Shown here piece by piece: positions 53,191 through 63,262 of a stretch of DNA of 64,000 bases. A program made the position numbers and the translations under genes. Below the pieces are notes generated by a model. It was given only the letters and a program-made list of their open reading frames with translations. It was not told where the DNA came from and did no database searches. How positions within the stretch are numbered: position 1 is the stretch's first letter; each line of letters opens with the position of its first letter. Location of the stretch: NCBI RefSeq assembly GCF_014863545.1, contig NZ_CP062260.1, positions 868,001-932,000 on the forward strand, in the 5' to 3' direction. This DNA comes from Paenibacillus sp. JNUCC32 (GTDB lineage: Bacteria > Bacillota > Bacilli > Paenibacillales > Paenibacillaceae).

Positions 53191-55272
53191 GTGATAGGCT
53201 TTAAACCTTATAAAGACGTACCGGATGAATCAGAAACCAGGCGTAAATTCCATGGACGGATCAATATTTTCTTTTTCAGCGCATTTTTAATCTTTTGCGT
53301 CATTATCGTTCGCCTTGCCATATTACAGTTCGTAGAGGGACCGGAGCTGGCAAGCCAGGAAACCGGGGGGGAGCAGAAGCATTTCCCGCTGCAGCCGATC
53401 CGGGGGTCCATCATCGACGCGTCCGGCACCAAGCTTGCATACTCTACGGCTTCAAATTCTTTATATATCACGCTCATGAAGGATTACAGCAAAAAGACGG
53501 ACAAAGGAAAAGAAAACCGGCCGGAAGCGGAGGAGATGGCGAAGCGGCTTGTCCAGGCGTTTAACAAATATGGGGATCCGAACCTGGAACCGATCACCGT
53601 CAAAAAAGTGATGGACGACCTGGATTTGGAATATAACAAGCAGCATGGTTATGAGCCCAGACGCATCAAATCCGATTTGACAAAGGAAGAGATCGCTTAT
53701 TTCATGGAGAACCGCGCCAAGTTTCCCGGCATCCAGATCGTGGAGGAGAATGTAAGGCATTATGATCCGGATACAGTGGCCGTTCAGACGATCGGATTTC
53801 TAAAGAAGTTCAGAGGCTCCAAAGATCTTAAGGATTATGAGGCTATTGATCAGAGCAACAAGGATCAGAAGAATCCCGGCTTGATCTACACCGAAGAAGA
53901 GTGGATTGGCTATGACGGTTTGGAGCGGATGTTTCAGGAAGAACTCCGCGGCAAGAGCGGGTATCTCAGCATTCCGATCAATCCGCAGAATATGGTGGAC
54001 GGCGTACCGACGATGGTCGCTCCTGAAAAAGGCCATGATATTCACACCACGATTCATAAAGACATTCAGCTTGCCACGGAGCAGGCCATCATGGATCAGC
54101 TTCAATATCTTCATACTCATCCGGTATCGGGTAAGTTACATAAGGATGCCTTAACTGGATATGCGGTCGCCATGGAGGTGGATACCGGTCATGTGGTTGC
54201 GATGGCGAGCATGCCGGATTACGACTCGAATGTGCGGGTAAATGGTGGCAAAATTACGCAGGATGTCGTGGACGCGTCGGGAAACGGCACGATTACGATC
54301 TATGGATCAGGTCGCTCGGGAAACGGCTTTGAATCCATGATTTTTCTCGGTTCCGTCATTAAACCGCTGACGGTGCTGATCGGGCTTAATGAGGGGTTAT
54401 TTGGCATTAATGACACTTATCCTGATCAAGGGTACGCCACCATAGGTCGGGAAGGAAGCGAAACGAGAATTTCCAACTCGAGCGGTCATCGAAACGGACC
54501 CATCAAGCCGCAGTTAGCGATTCAGCAATCCTCGAATGCTTTTATGATTGATATGATCGGCAAAAGGCTAGTCAGCAAGTACGGCGGGGAGAAGGGCGTT
54601 ACGGTCTGGGATGAATATATGGAGAAGTTTGGTCTTGGCGTCGTAACGGGGAGCGGCTTGCCCAACGAGCATAAAGGACTGAAAAATTATACCGATACCA
54701 AAGCAGCGGGAAGTAATCTGGCGGCGTTAGCCTACGCTTCCTTCGGTCAGCAGGGGAAATACACCCCTCTACAGCTTGCTCAATACACCGTCATGCTGGC
54801 GAATGAAGGCAAGCGCATCAAGCCGCAGCTGGTCAGCAAAATCACGGACCAGGATGGCAATGTGGTCAAGGAATTCGGGCGCGAGATCCTGAATGAGGTC
54901 GAATTCCCCAAAACGTACTGGCAGACCATTAAGCGGGGGATGAATACGCAGGGTCTCGCAGCCTTTGATGATTTTAAATATGACTTCGCCCGCAAAACGG
55001 GAACCTCCGAGCAGGAAGCTAAAGTGAATGGGAAGTGGCAGAAGATTGATAACGGCGTCTTCATCGCCTTTGCTCCGCGCGACAACCCGAAGCTGGCGGT
55101 GGCCGTCGTTGTGCCGGAAGGCGGCTTCGGCTCGCAAAGCGCCGCGCCGATTGCGAGGAAGATATTCGACGCTTACGACGAAATCTACGGACTTGACGGA
55201 ACGCCGCATCCGAAGAAAACCGAAGATCAAGCTAAGGATAACGGAGAAGACGAGACAGGGGACAATGAATAA
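53191..55272 (+). CDS. Class B penicillin-binding protein (transpeptidase)
   Basis: 693 residues from a GTG at 53191, behind AAAGGAG. A short cytoplasmic start and one membrane helix (about 27-46) lead into the PBP dimerisation region (PIRGSIIDASG) and the transpeptidase domain. Active-site motifs: SVIK (Ser about 387), SSN (about 445) and KTGT (about 601). The pattern matches PBP2-type (MrdA/PbpA/PbpH) transpeptidases that crosslink the peptidoglycan in elongation. It is the only cell-wall synthesis gene here and is followed by a terminator. Confidence 0.92.
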   Translation: MIGFKPYKDVPDESETRRKFHGRINIFFFSAFLIFCVIIVRLAILQFVEGPELASQETGGEQKHFPLQPIRGSIIDASGTKLAYSTASNSLYITLMKDYSKKTDKGKENRPEAEEMAKRLVQAFNKYGDPNLEPITVKKVMDDLDLEYNKQHGYEPRRIKSDLTKEEIAYFMENRAKFPGIQIVEENVRHYDPDTVAVQTIGFLKKFRGSKDLKDYEAIDQSNKDQKNPGLIYTEEEWIGYDGLERMFQEELRGKSGYLSIPINPQNMVDGVPTMVAPEKGHDIHTTIHKDIQLATEQAIMDQLQYLHTHPVSGKLHKDALTGYAVAMEVDTGHVVAMASMPDYDSNVRVNGGKITQDVVDASGNGTITIYGSGRSGNGFESMIFLGSVIKPLTVLIGLNEGLFGINDTYPDQGYATIGREGSETRISNSSGHRNGPIKPQLAIQQSSNAFMIDMIGKRLVSKYGGEKGVTVWDEYMEKFGLGVVTGSGLPNEHKGLKNYTDTKAAGSNLAALAYASFGQQGKYTPLQLAQYTVMLANEGKRIKPQLVSKITDQDGNVVKEFGREILNEVEFPKTYWQTIKRGMNTQGLAAFDDFKYDFARKTGTSEQEAKVNGKWQKIDNGVFIAFAPRDNPKLAVAVVVPEGGFGSQSAAPIARKIFDAYDEIYGLDGTPHPKKTEDQAKDNGEDETGDNE

Positions 55273-55417
55273 ACAGCGTAGACGCGGAATCGTGAAGATT
55301 AGCGATGGGAGACGGGGAGACTAAACCAATGATATGGGATGAAAGTATATCGGGTGCAGTCGGTTCATGTTCATCATTATTAATCAATACCATTCGCTTG
55401 TGGAAACGCATATAACG

Positions 55418-55467
55418 AAAAGGCAGGCTGTAGAGGCGAACTTGATCCTCTCCATCCTGCCTTTTTT
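55418..55467. terminator. Terminator between convergent PBP and GH105 genes
   Basis: AAAAGGCAGG...AGAGG pairs with CCTCT...CCTGCCTTTTTT across a loop; the T-run on the plus strand and A-run on the other side suit both genes. Confidence 0.8.
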
Positions 55468-55480
55468 GTATCTTATTTAA

Positions 55481-56512
55481 TCAATAAGGATTGCTCCTGA
55501 TCTTCAGCACTTCTGCGAGAAAGGTCAAGGTTAGGCCTTGGCCCCAGCCCTGGATTCGCTTATCGGGCACGCCTCTGTAACCTGCGGCGTCCTTCATGAC
55601 GGCCGTACCTGCAGATACGCCGGTTACGGTACCATCCTCGGTGATTTTGGCCAAGATGCCGTCAATCGATTTCTGCGTGTACTTATTATAGATGCGTCCT
55701 TTGGACAACAGGGCGGCGGCGATGCCGGCCGAGCCGGATGTTTCCAGCGGGGATTGCGGATCGGTCGTAATCGTATGCCACAGGCCGGATTCATGCTGCA
55801 GCCGGACCAGGGCGCTGAGCTGGTCGCGCAGCGAGCCTTCGATGATCATGAAGGACGGATGCGTGACCGGCACAAGCTCCAGGGCACGAGCCATCGTGAT
55901 GGCAGCCCAGGCATTGCCCCGGCACCAGAAGACGCCTGACATATGGTTGCCGGCGATGTTGTCCCAGCCGTGGTAATACAGATTCGTGACGGGATCCTGC
56001 AGGCAATCCTCATGGCCGTGATACTGCTTCAAACCATCCTCGAAGTAATCCTCCCGGTCCAGCATCACGCCGATCCGAAGCAGGAAGTAGCCTGCCATGA
56101 ACATCGTATCGACCCACGCCTGCTCCGGAAAGTTATACGTTTCGGAGTTCACCGTATGCTGAAAGATGCCGTTGCCGAAACGCAGTGCATCATGCGTGAG
56201 ATACTCGGCCATTTCCTTCGCCGTTTCGATATACCGCTGATCCTCATAAACCTCGTACAACGTCAGGAGGGAGTGGCCGATGGAGACGCCGTTGACGGAC
56301 AGCTTCGGCAGCCCCTCCTCCATATTTTCGTCGACCCAGGCTTTCAGCTGTTCCAGATATTCCTTCTTGCCGGTGGCCTTGTAGGCTTCGCATACCCCGT
56401 AAAAGGCGACACCGCCCGGCCAATCCCAGCTGAAATCCATGCGAAAGGTCCGGTCAACGACCCGGTCTATGGCAAACTCAATCTGTTGATCATCAAATAC
56501 AAGTGCAGGCAT
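55481..56512 (-). CDS. GH105 unsaturated rhamnogalacturonyl hydrolase (YesR/YteR-like)
   Basis: 343 residues of an (alpha/alpha)6-barrel. It removes the unsaturated galacturonyl residue left by rhamnogalacturonan lyase. The catalytic Asp135 lies in QAWVDTMFMAGYFL, FWCRGNAWAA and GWGQGLTLTFL are GH105 motifs. No signal peptide, so it works in the cytoplasm on imported fragments. It is the last gene of the minus-strand locus, 44 bases behind the permease. Confidence 0.92.
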   Translation of the reverse strand: MPALVFDDQQIEFAIDRVVDRTFRMDFSWDWPGGVAFYGVCEAYKATGKKEYLEQLKAWVDENMEEGLPKLSVNGVSIGHSLLTLYEVYEDQRYIETAKEMAEYLTHDALRFGNGIFQHTVNSETYNFPEQAWVDTMFMAGYFLLRIGVMLDREDYFEDGLKQYHGHEDCLQDPVTNLYYHGWDNIAGNHMSGVFWCRGNAWAAITMARALELVPVTHPSFMIIEGSLRDQLSALVRLQHESGLWHTITTDPQSPLETSGSAGIAAALLSKGRIYNKYTQKSIDGILAKITEDGTVTGVSAGTAVMKDAAGYRGVPDKRIQGWGQGLTLTFLAEVLKIRSNPY

Positions 56513-56556
56513 GATGAGAAACTCCCTTCATATTCAATTGAATCTATGTGTATGGA

Positions 56557-57399
56557 TTACCCTTTCAATCCCGTCGTGCTGATCCCTTCCACGATGTATT
56601 TCTGGAAGATAAAGAAGACGATGACGACCGGCAGCAGCGATAAGGTAGCCATGGCAAACATGCCGCCCCAGTTATTAAGCGATTCCCCGTCCAGGAATAG
56701 CTTCAAGGCAAGTGACACCGGATATTTCTCCGGGTTGTTCAAATAAATGAGCGGATTGATGAAATCGTCCCATCTCCAGTAGAAGGAGAAAATCGAACAC
56801 GTAATGAGAGCAGGCACGATCAGCGGCACAACGACCCGGAAGAAAATCCCGTACTTGCTGCATCCGTCAATCTTGGCGGCTTCATCCAGTTCCTTCGGAA
56901 TCGTGCGGATAAACTGCATGATCAGAAAGATGAAGAACGGAATGCCGAAGAATTGGGGAACGATTAACGGCTTGAAGGAAGACAGCCAGCCGAATTTGGC
57001 GAACATGACATATTGCGGGACAATCACGACGTCATGGGGCAGCATCATCGTAATCATCATGCAGGCGAACCAGAACTGCTGGCCGAAGAACTTGGTCCGG
57101 GCCAATCCGAAGGCGACAAGCGCCGAAGAGGCGACGGCACCGATGGTGGAGATGATGACAATGATGAACGAGTTCTTGAAGAAGGTGCCGAAGGTGGTCC
57201 CGGCGAATCCCTTCCAGCCCGTAGCATAATTCGAGAACTCCAGCCGGCTCGGAATCAGGCTGTAAGCCGTCGTGAATATTTCATGATTGGGCTTAAGCGA
57301 GCTGGCGACCAGCCACAGAATCGGATAGGTCATGCCGAGGGCGAACAATCCGACCAGGGTATGGTAGAGAACACGTCTGGATGTGGTCATAACCGTCAA
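56557..57399 (-). CDS. Carbohydrate ABC transporter permease (YesQ/MalG type)
   Basis: 280 residues, six predicted membrane helices. The EAA loop reads [20 protein letters not shown], the contact for the shared ATPase, and the C-terminus ([11 protein letters not shown]) is typical of the MalG subgroup. No ATPase gene is present; these importers use a genome-wide shared MsmX-like ATPase. The start overlaps the stop of the other permease (ATGA). Confidence 0.92.
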   Translation of the reverse strand: MTVMTTSRRVLYHTLVGLFALGMTYPILWLVASSLKPNHEIFTTAYSLIPSRLEFSNYATGWKGFAGTTFGTFFKNSFIIVIISTIGAVASSALVAFGLARTKFFGQQFWFACMMITMMLPHDVVIVPQYVMFAKFGWLSSFKPLIVPQFFGIPFFIFLIMQFIRTIPKELDEAAKIDGCSKYGIFFRVVVPLIVPALITCSIFSFYWRWDDFINPLIYLNNPEKYPVSLALKLFLDGESLNNWGGMFAMATLSLLPVVIVFFIFQKYIVEGISTTGLKG

Positions 57400-58304
57400 T
57401 CTCCTTTCGACTCGTAATGAACCCAGCGGGTGGATGATCTGAAGATGAGCAAGGTCAGGACACCGACGATAATGAGCATGATCCAGGCAAGCGCCGACGC
57501 GTAACCCATTTCAAAATGCGAGAACGCCTTGCGGTATAAATAGAGCGAATAGAGCAGCGTTTGATCGAGCGGGCCGCCTTCGCCGCGCGAAATAATGTAG
57601 GCGGGGGTGAAGGTCAGGAACGCCGAAATCGTCTGAAGCGTCAGATTGAACAGAATGATCGGACTGAGCATAGGCAGCGTAATCTTGAAAAAGCGATGGA
57701 CCGCATTGGCACCGTCCACGCTGGCGGCTTCGTAGTAATCCTTCGGAATATTTTTCAAGCCGGCCAGAAAAATGATCATCGAGGAGCCGAACTGCCAGAT
57801 GGACAATGCGATGAGCGTCCACAGCGCCGTGCTCGGATTCCCGATCCAAGAGGTGGTGGAGTGAATCCCGAAGAGGGACAGGGCAGAGTTCACGAGTCCC
57901 TTATCGCCGAAGATCTGCTGCCACATGATGGCCACGGCCACGCTTCCGCCGATGAGAGAAGGCAGATAGAAGGCAGAGCGGTACAACCCTACGGCTTTGG
58001 TTGCGGTATTCAGAATCATGGCAACGAAGAGGGCGAATATGAGGCGCAGGGGAACGCTGGCGAATACATAGGTGAACGTGACCTGAAAGGACTTGCCGAT
58101 CTTGTCGTCCTCCAGAAACAACCGCTCATAATTCCCGAGGCCCAGCCATCTTGGCGCTTCCATCAGATTGTAATTGGTGAACGAATAATACAGGGACGAC
58201 AGGATTGGATATAAGGTAAAGATGAGAAAACCAAGAACGAACGGCGCTGAAAATACGTAACCGGTGATGTGCTCGTTCTCGCGGAGCCTCTTCATAGACT
58301 TCAA
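57396..58304 (-). CDS. Carbohydrate ABC transporter permease (YesP/MalF type)
   Basis: 302 residues, six predicted helices. The EAA loop is [20 protein letters not shown]. It forms a heterodimeric channel with the next permease for oligosaccharides, here probably rhamnogalacturonan fragments. It starts with an ATG about 50 bases past the terminator that separates it from the binding-protein gene. Confidence 0.92.
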   Translation of the reverse strand: MKSMKRLRENEHITGYVFSAPFVLGFLIFTLYPILSSLYYSFTNYNLMEAPRWLGLGNYERLFLEDDKIGKSFQVTFTYVFASVPLRLIFALFVAMILNTATKAVGLYRSAFYLPSLIGGSVAVAIMWQQIFGDKGLVNSALSLFGIHSTTSWIGNPSTALWTLIALSIWQFGSSMIIFLAGLKNIPKDYYEAASVDGANAVHRFFKITLPMLSPIILFNLTLQTISAFLTFTPAYIISRGEGGPLDQTLLYSLYLYRKAFSHFEMGYASALAWIMLIIVGVLTLLIFRSSTRWVHYESKGD

Positions 58305-58356
58305 CCCCTACGATTCAGATTTGGTTGCGCCCCGTGCAGGGGTCACTGATGTAAAA

Positions 58357-58395
58357 AGGCATCTCTTGCACGGGAAAGACGTGCGGGAGATGCCT
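58357..58395 (-). terminator. Intrinsic terminator inside the operon, between binding protein and permeases
   Basis: On the minus strand AAGGCATCTCCCGCAC pairs with GTGCAAGAGATGCCTT, followed by a short T-run. It starts about 20 bases beyond the binding-protein stop and probably lowers permease expression relative to the binding protein. Confidence 0.85.
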
Positions 58396-58413
58396 TGTCT
58401 AGCCGTATCCTGG

Positions 58414-59754
58414 TTATTGCTGAGATCTGGCCAAGATGGCATTCGCTTCCTTGCGGAACTCGGCCGCGGCATCTTCGATCGAGATTTTCTTGAACAGGAT
58501 GCGTTCGCTGAGATCTCGCAGCAGCTTCTCGATCTCTACCGCACCGATCGGGTTAGGCGGATCGCCTGGCGTGCTGTTGGCCTCAGCCCAAGTGACATAG
58601 TCGAATATTTTGGCTTCGTTCTCGGAGAGGAGCGGCTTCAGCGCTTCCTTTACCTTGGCGGATACGGGAACGCCGCGTTCGCCCTTGATCAGCTTGTTGG
58701 CCTCGATGTCGTTGATGAAGAAGCTGATGAATTTGGCGGCTTCTTCCTTGTGCTTCGAGGTTTCGGTGACCGAGAAATACATCGAAGGTTTCAGGAAGAG
58801 ACCGTCCTTCGTTCCGGGACCCGGCATCGGATTCAACTCCAACGAACGGTCGGTTACCAGATTGGCCACGGCAAGGAACTGGTTGGACCAGCCGGTGCCC
58901 GAGATGGAATTGCCAAGGACGATTTCATCCTCCTCCGCTACGCCTTTCTTCTGGGCTTCCTTGTCGAGAGACAGGATATATCCGTTGTCGTACCATTTCT
59001 GGTAGCGGGTGAAGTAATCGATAAAGGGCTGGTCGTCGCTGTACCCGATCGTTTTGCCGTCAGCGCTGTACATTTTCTGGCCGATGGTTCTTAAATAGTA
59101 CGGGAAGAAGACGTCATGCCGGTAAGCAAAACCTCCGATTTGCAGGCCTTTTTCTTTGGCTTGGGCCCCCATTTTGTCCATGTCGTCCCAGGTCCATTCC
59201 TTGGACGGAATATCGATGCCGTTCTTCTTCATCGTCTCGACGTCAAACGTGGTTTGGAGTGCGTTCACGCCGAGGTTCATGGCAACCAGCTTGCCGTTGA
59301 CCTCACCGCCGCTCAGCGCATTCTCGCTGACGTCGGCGACATCCAGCTCGCCGCTCTCGGTGAACGGCTTCAAATCCGCCAGCTGATTCCGGCCTGCATA
59401 TTGATTCAGGTAGGAGATGTCCATTTGGATAATGTCCGGAAGTCCGCCGGCCACCGCTTGGGGAGCAAGCTTCTTCCAATAGTCATCGAATGGGGCATAT
59501 TCCGGTTCAATGGTGACATGCGGATTCTGGGACTCATACATTTCGATGACCTTCAAGGTATAATCATGCCGGGACTGACCGCCCCACCACGCAATGCGGA
59601 GCTTGACCGGTTCCTTGCTATCGCTTGCAGCAGCCGGCGGCGTTTCCGTTCCGGTTCCGCCGTTTGCCGGCGGTTCGGCAGCGCCTCCGCCCGAACAGCC
59701 GATCAAGCTTCCGAGCAGGGAAAACATCAGGACCGCGTTTAACACTTTTTTCAT
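58414..59754 (-). CDS. Extracellular sugar-binding lipoprotein (YesO type)
   Basis: 446 residues from the ATG at 59754 (MKKVLN), behind GGGGAGGAAA; the frame opens at 59784 but only this Met starts a proper signal peptide. Lipobox LIGC, then a Gly/Pro/Thr-rich linker, then the family-1 fold (KLRIAWWGGQSRHDYT). It should bind a pectin-derived oligosaccharide and hand it to the permease pair downstream. A candidate cre lies 47-60 bases upstream of the start. Confidence 0.92.
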   Translation of the reverse strand: MKKVLNAVLMFSLLGSLIGCSGGGAAEPPANGGTGTETPPAAASDSKEPVKLRIAWWGGQSRHDYTLKVIEMYESQNPHVTIEPEYAPFDDYWKKLAPQAVAGGLPDIIQMDISYLNQYAGRNQLADLKPFTESGELDVADVSENALSGGEVNGKLVAMNLGVNALQTTFDVETMKKNGIDIPSKEWTWDDMDKMGAQAKEKGLQIGGFAYRHDVFFPYYLRTIGQKMYSADGKTIGYSDDQPFIDYFTRYQKWYDNGYILSLDKEAQKKGVAEEDEIVLGNSISGTGWSNQFLAVANLVTDRSLELNPMPGPGTKDGLFLKPSMYFSVTETSKHKEEAAKFISFFINDIEANKLIKGERGVPVSAKVKEALKPLLSENEAKIFDYVTWAEANSTPGDPPNPIGAVEIEKLLRDLSERILFKKISIEDAAAEFRKEANAILARSQQ

Positions 59755-59800
59755 TCCATTTCCTCCCCTTTGTTGATGGACCACGAATCATCGTTTCAAA

Positions 59801-59814
59801 TGTTAGTGCTTACA
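59801..59814 (-). promoter_or_regulatory. Near-consensus cre (catabolite-response) site before the binding-protein gene
   Basis: Read on the minus strand it is TGTAAGCACTAACA, which fits TGWNANCGNTNWCA at all but one position (A instead of the central G). It could bind CcpA or a LacI-type regulator. Confidence 0.5.
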
Positions 59815-59897
59815 TTCCCAATTATCTAGTTTTCGAGGAGAAAGAGTAAGGAAAAAAACCGTGCAGTTTGTTTAAAAAGCAGAGATGTACGTACAAG

Positions 59898-61445
59898 TTA
59901 ATCGCTCTTTTTCATATATTCGGAGGGCGTGCAGCCGATCTGTTTCTTGAACACTTGGCTGAAATATTGAGGATTGTCGCCAAAACCGAGCCGCTCCGCC
60001 ATTTCAAAAATTTTGATATCGGGATCGCTCAGCATCATTTCGGTTGCGCGTTTCATCCGAAGCTTCATCACGTAATTGGAGAACTTCTCGCCGGTCTCCT
60101 TTTTGAACAGCTTGCCAAGATAGTCGGCGTTCATATACAGCATGTCGTTTGCGACCAGGTTGAGGGTAAGCTCCGAGTTGCCCAGCTGGTTCTCGATGAT
60201 CTCCACCACCTTGCGCACGATGGCGTTGTATTGGACCTTGTTCCGTTCAAAGTTTCGCAGCGTGATTTCCCGAACCGTTTCTTCCAGTACGCCTTGAATC
60301 GCTTGGAGCGTGCTCATCTCGGCGATTTCCGGGATTCGCGCGTAACGTTCCTGCATCTGGTCCGGATCGGTCAGCCGGATGAGGGATACGTATTGCTGAA
60401 TGATATAGGATTTGGTCATCTCGATGCTCAGCTGCGCACGCTTCAGTTCCTGAACGAACTCGGTCAGGGCATGCTCCGCTTCGTTTCGATGGCCGGATCG
60501 GACGGGCATGCACAGCCGCTCCTCATCAAGGACGAAGCTTCCTTCCATACCGCTGCCGTGCAGCGTATCCTCGGTTGTGATCATTCCGCTTTCGTCCAAG
60601 TAGAATCGGTAGTTCAGGCACTGCAGCGTATCCCGGTACAGCCTCCGCGCCTGGGTAACAGGCCCGGGATCGCTGATCGCGATCGTGACGTCCATTTTGT
60701 AATACTGCTTAAAAATGCAGCGGATATCCTGGAGCTGCTGATGAAGCAGCTGCTGATCGTTACGGTCCTCGATCAGCACCAGGACCTGCTGCCCGATGGT
60801 CGTGCTCAGCAGCGTCGTGTCCAGCAGATCCTCGGCGATGTTCTTCACGGCGAATTGATGCTCGAATTCGACGGAGCCTTCCAGCTGGAACAGCAGAAGA
60901 CGCACAGGCTGATCGAAATCGTATTCGAACAGGCTCCGGTACTCGTCCAGATCATGGCGCCCATAGGTCTTGTTGGTGACGAACTCCTTGAGCACCTGTT
61001 CTTTGACATGGGGCAGCACCTTCCGGAGCCGGTCCTTCATCTCCTGGACAAACGTTTCCTTGTTCCGGTCCTGGATCAGCTCGTCGATGACCTCTTTCAG
61101 CGCTCCACCGATCTTGTCCTCGTCGGTCGGCTTCAGCAGGTAATGCTTCACGCCGTATTGCATGGCGCGGTTAGCATACTCGAATTCGCCGAAGCCGGAC
61201 AGCAGCACGAATTTGATATGAGGATGGGAGGCGTGGGTCTTGGCAACGAGCTCCAGACCGTCGAGTCCGGGCATGCGAATGTCGCACACGACGATATCCG
61301 GGCTCTCCCTGACGATTTTTTCATACGCTTGAATTCCGTTCTGGGCGGTACCCGCCAGCTCGGTTCGGTATGCCGACCAGTCCACCATCTGAGATATGCC
61401 GTCCAGAATAATCCGTTCATCGTCCACAAGAAGTACTTTGTACAT
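59898..61445 (-). CDS. AraC-type response regulator (YesN family)
   Basis: 515 residues. An N-terminal receiver domain starts KVLLVDDE and carries the phospho-acceptor Asp55 in VVCDIRMPG and the Lys in HYLLKPTD. A long middle region follows, then a C-terminal AraC double HTH (MLYMNADYLGKLFKKETG and AERLGFGDNPQYFSQVFKK). It is expected to activate the transporter and GH105 genes. It starts 13 bases downstream of its partner kinase's stop. Confidence 0.93.
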   Translation of the reverse strand: MYKVLLVDDERIILDGISQMVDWSAYRTELAGTAQNGIQAYEKIVRESPDIVVCDIRMPGLDGLELVAKTHASHPHIKFVLLSGFGEFEYANRAMQYGVKHYLLKPTDEDKIGGALKEVIDELIQDRNKETFVQEMKDRLRKVLPHVKEQVLKEFVTNKTYGRHDLDEYRSLFEYDFDQPVRLLLFQLEGSVEFEHQFAVKNIAEDLLDTTLLSTTIGQQVLVLIEDRNDQQLLHQQLQDIRCIFKQYYKMDVTIAISDPGPVTQARRLYRDTLQCLNYRFYLDESGMITTEDTLHGSGMEGSFVLDEERLCMPVRSGHRNEAEHALTEFVQELKRAQLSIEMTKSYIIQQYVSLIRLTDPDQMQERYARIPEIAEMSTLQAIQGVLEETVREITLRNFERNKVQYNAIVRKVVEIIENQLGNSELTLNLVANDMLYMNADYLGKLFKKETGEKFSNYVMKLRMKRATEMMLSDPDIKIFEMAERLGFGDNPQYFSQVFKKQIGCTPSEYMKKSD

Positions 61446-61458
61446 TCGAATCCCTCCG

Positions 61459-63192
61459 TTATTTGGGTAAAGACAGAATCACGCGGGTTCCAAGACCCGG
61501 TCCGCTGTCGATGGATAAACCGTAATGGTCGCCAAAAGCCAGCTTGATCCGTTCTTCGATGTTTAACAGTCCGATTCCGTTGCCGCCGGTGGCCAAATCG
61601 CCGTTTCGCAGCCGCGTCAGGGTATCCGGCGCCATGCCGGGACCGTCATCCTCGACGATGACGCAGAATGCGGAAGGCGTCTCCTTGCAGGACAACGTAA
61701 TTCGACAAGGGTCAACGGATGGCTCCAGTGCGTAATGAATTGCATTTTCGAGCAGGGGCTGAAGGGACAGCTTGGGTATTTTGCGGTGCAGATCCTGCTC
61801 TTGTACATCCAGCGTAAATTGTAAGCGGTCTTCGAACCGGAATTTTTGTATGATGACGTAGTTTCGGACGATCTCCAATTCTTCCCCCAATGTCAGAATG
61901 GGCTCTTTCAAACTGACGGAGTTTCGGAGAAGGAAGGCTAATGCCTGCACCATGTCGGAGATTTGGGACTGCTTGTTCATCTTCGCCAGCCAGTTCACGG
62001 ATTCCAGCGTGTTATACAGAAAGTGAGGATTGATTTGCGCTTGCAGCGCTTTAAACTCGGTCTCTTTGATCAACAGCCGGTTTGAATAGTTCTCGGTAAT
62101 GAGGGCGTTGATTCGCTCGATCATGAGACGGAATGTGCGATGCAGCAGTCCCAGCTCGTTCATGGCGACGGGGGCTGCGTCCTGAGGCAGCACGTTGGCT
62201 TCCGCGAAGTTTCCTTTTTCCGCGAGTTTCATCCGGGCAATGAGACTTTCGATAGGACGTGTCAGTCCCCGGCTGAACCTGATGCCGAGCAGAATCGCAA
62301 CCGCGAAAATAACGGTAAATACGATGATGACAAGCTCTTTAATGAATATGATTTGCTTGAAGGTTTGGTTAAAGGGCGTGACATTCATATATGTCCAGCC
62401 CGTGTTGCCCGATCGGTTATGCGCAATGAAGTAGGTGTGGCCATCGATTTCCCGGGTAAGGTACCCGTTTCCGGTTGACAGGGAGGATTGAATGACCGCC
62501 GGATCGAAGTGCGGCGTTGCGGGATAGATCACATCCGCACCCGAGGTCACGATCAGGTCGCCTTCCCCGCCGGCGGATTTCCGAACGATTTTGTCCATAT
62601 TGATGCGAATGATGATGGTGCCCAAGTAGTTAAGATCGAATAATGTGCCGGAATAGGATCTTATTTCCCGGGAAAGTAGAAGGGCCGAATCACTTTCGTC
62701 CGGGTATATCCAGCGTTCTTCTCCATCCGCGTCCCCGGCAAGCTGAAGAATCCGTTCCTTCTTGGCAGGATCAATCGGGACGACGCTGCCGACGTCCTGT
62801 TGATGGTCATATGAATCGATCAGGTGAATGGAGTAGAGCATGGGCTCGGAACCGACATAATTCAGGAGGCGGTCTACCAAATGCTGCCGGAGGATGAGCC
62901 TGTCATAATCGGATTCGCTCCCGGCGATGGAACGCAATATATTCTGGATCTGGGTATCCGTAATGATATTAAAGGATAACTGTTCGACCCGCTCGAGCTC
63001 TGACTCAATCGCGGAGGAAGACAGGTGAAGGACCTGGGATGATTTGAGGTACAGCTGCTCGTCGTAGATGGAGAAGGCATACTGCTGGACGATGACGGCG
63101 AACGCAAATGCCATGGCAACGATTAGGCTGATAAGAAGGGAAAGCTTGTTTTTGATTTTCATATTTTTATAGATCGTCATCCATTTTTGCAC
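61459..63192 (-). CDS. Sensor histidine kinase, YesM family
   Basis: About 577 residues. I use the GTG at 63192, eight bases behind AAGGAG; an ATG at 63180 is also possible. One helix (about 15-37) leads to an extracytoplasmic sensor domain, a second helix (about 285-306), a HAMP linker, the INPHFLYNTLESV phospho-acceptor box and an HATPase_c domain (PLLENAIHYAL, EDDGPGM, GGNGIGLLNI). It should sense a pectin fragment outside the cell and signal to the AraC-type regulator encoded next. Confidence 0.93.
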   Translation of the reverse strand: MQKWMTIYKNMKIKNKLSLLISLIVAMAFAFAVIVQQYAFSIYDEQLYLKSSQVLHLSSSAIESELERVEQLSFNIITDTQIQNILRSIAGSESDYDRLILRQHLVDRLLNYVGSEPMLYSIHLIDSYDHQQDVGSVVPIDPAKKERILQLAGDADGEERWIYPDESDSALLLSREIRSYSGTLFDLNYLGTIIIRINMDKIVRKSAGGEGDLIVTSGADVIYPATPHFDPAVIQSSLSTGNGYLTREIDGHTYFIAHNRSGNTGWTYMNVTPFNQTFKQIIFIKELVIIVFTVIFAVAILLGIRFSRGLTRPIESLIARMKLAEKGNFAEANVLPQDAAPVAMNELGLLHRTFRLMIERINALITENYSNRLLIKETEFKALQAQINPHFLYNTLESVNWLAKMNKQSQISDMVQALAFLLRNSVSLKEPILTLGEELEIVRNYVIIQKFRFEDRLQFTLDVQEQDLHRKIPKLSLQPLLENAIHYALEPSVDPCRITLSCKETPSAFCVIVEDDGPGMAPDTLTRLRNGDLATGGNGIGLLNIEERIKLAFGDHYGLSIDSGPGLGTRVILSLPK

Positions 63193-63233
63193 GGCAACGT
63201 CTCCTTGCACGGGTCCTAAAATGTTGTGTACAC

Positions 63234-63262
63234 ATTATGTACCGGCTTGTAAACGCTGTCAA
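63234..63262 (-). promoter_or_regulatory. Sigma-A promoter of the kinase gene, overlapped by a cre site
   Basis: On the minus strand, TTGACA (63257-63262), 17 bases, CATAAT (63234-63239). It lies about 42-70 bases upstream of the kinase start. Confidence 0.65.
63248..63261. promoter_or_regulatory. Consensus cre site (TGTAAACGCTGTCA)
   Basis: All 14 positions fit TGWNANCGNTNWCA, the catabolite-response element bound by CcpA. It overlaps the -35 of the kinase promoter and lies between the kinase gene and the divergent esterase gene, so glucose repression of the locus is expected. Confidence 0.7.

Noticed and set aside
59868..61547. Long plus-strand frame opposite the response regulator
   Set aside because: It is a shadow of the well-supported YesN-type gene and is rich in residues typical of antisense translation.
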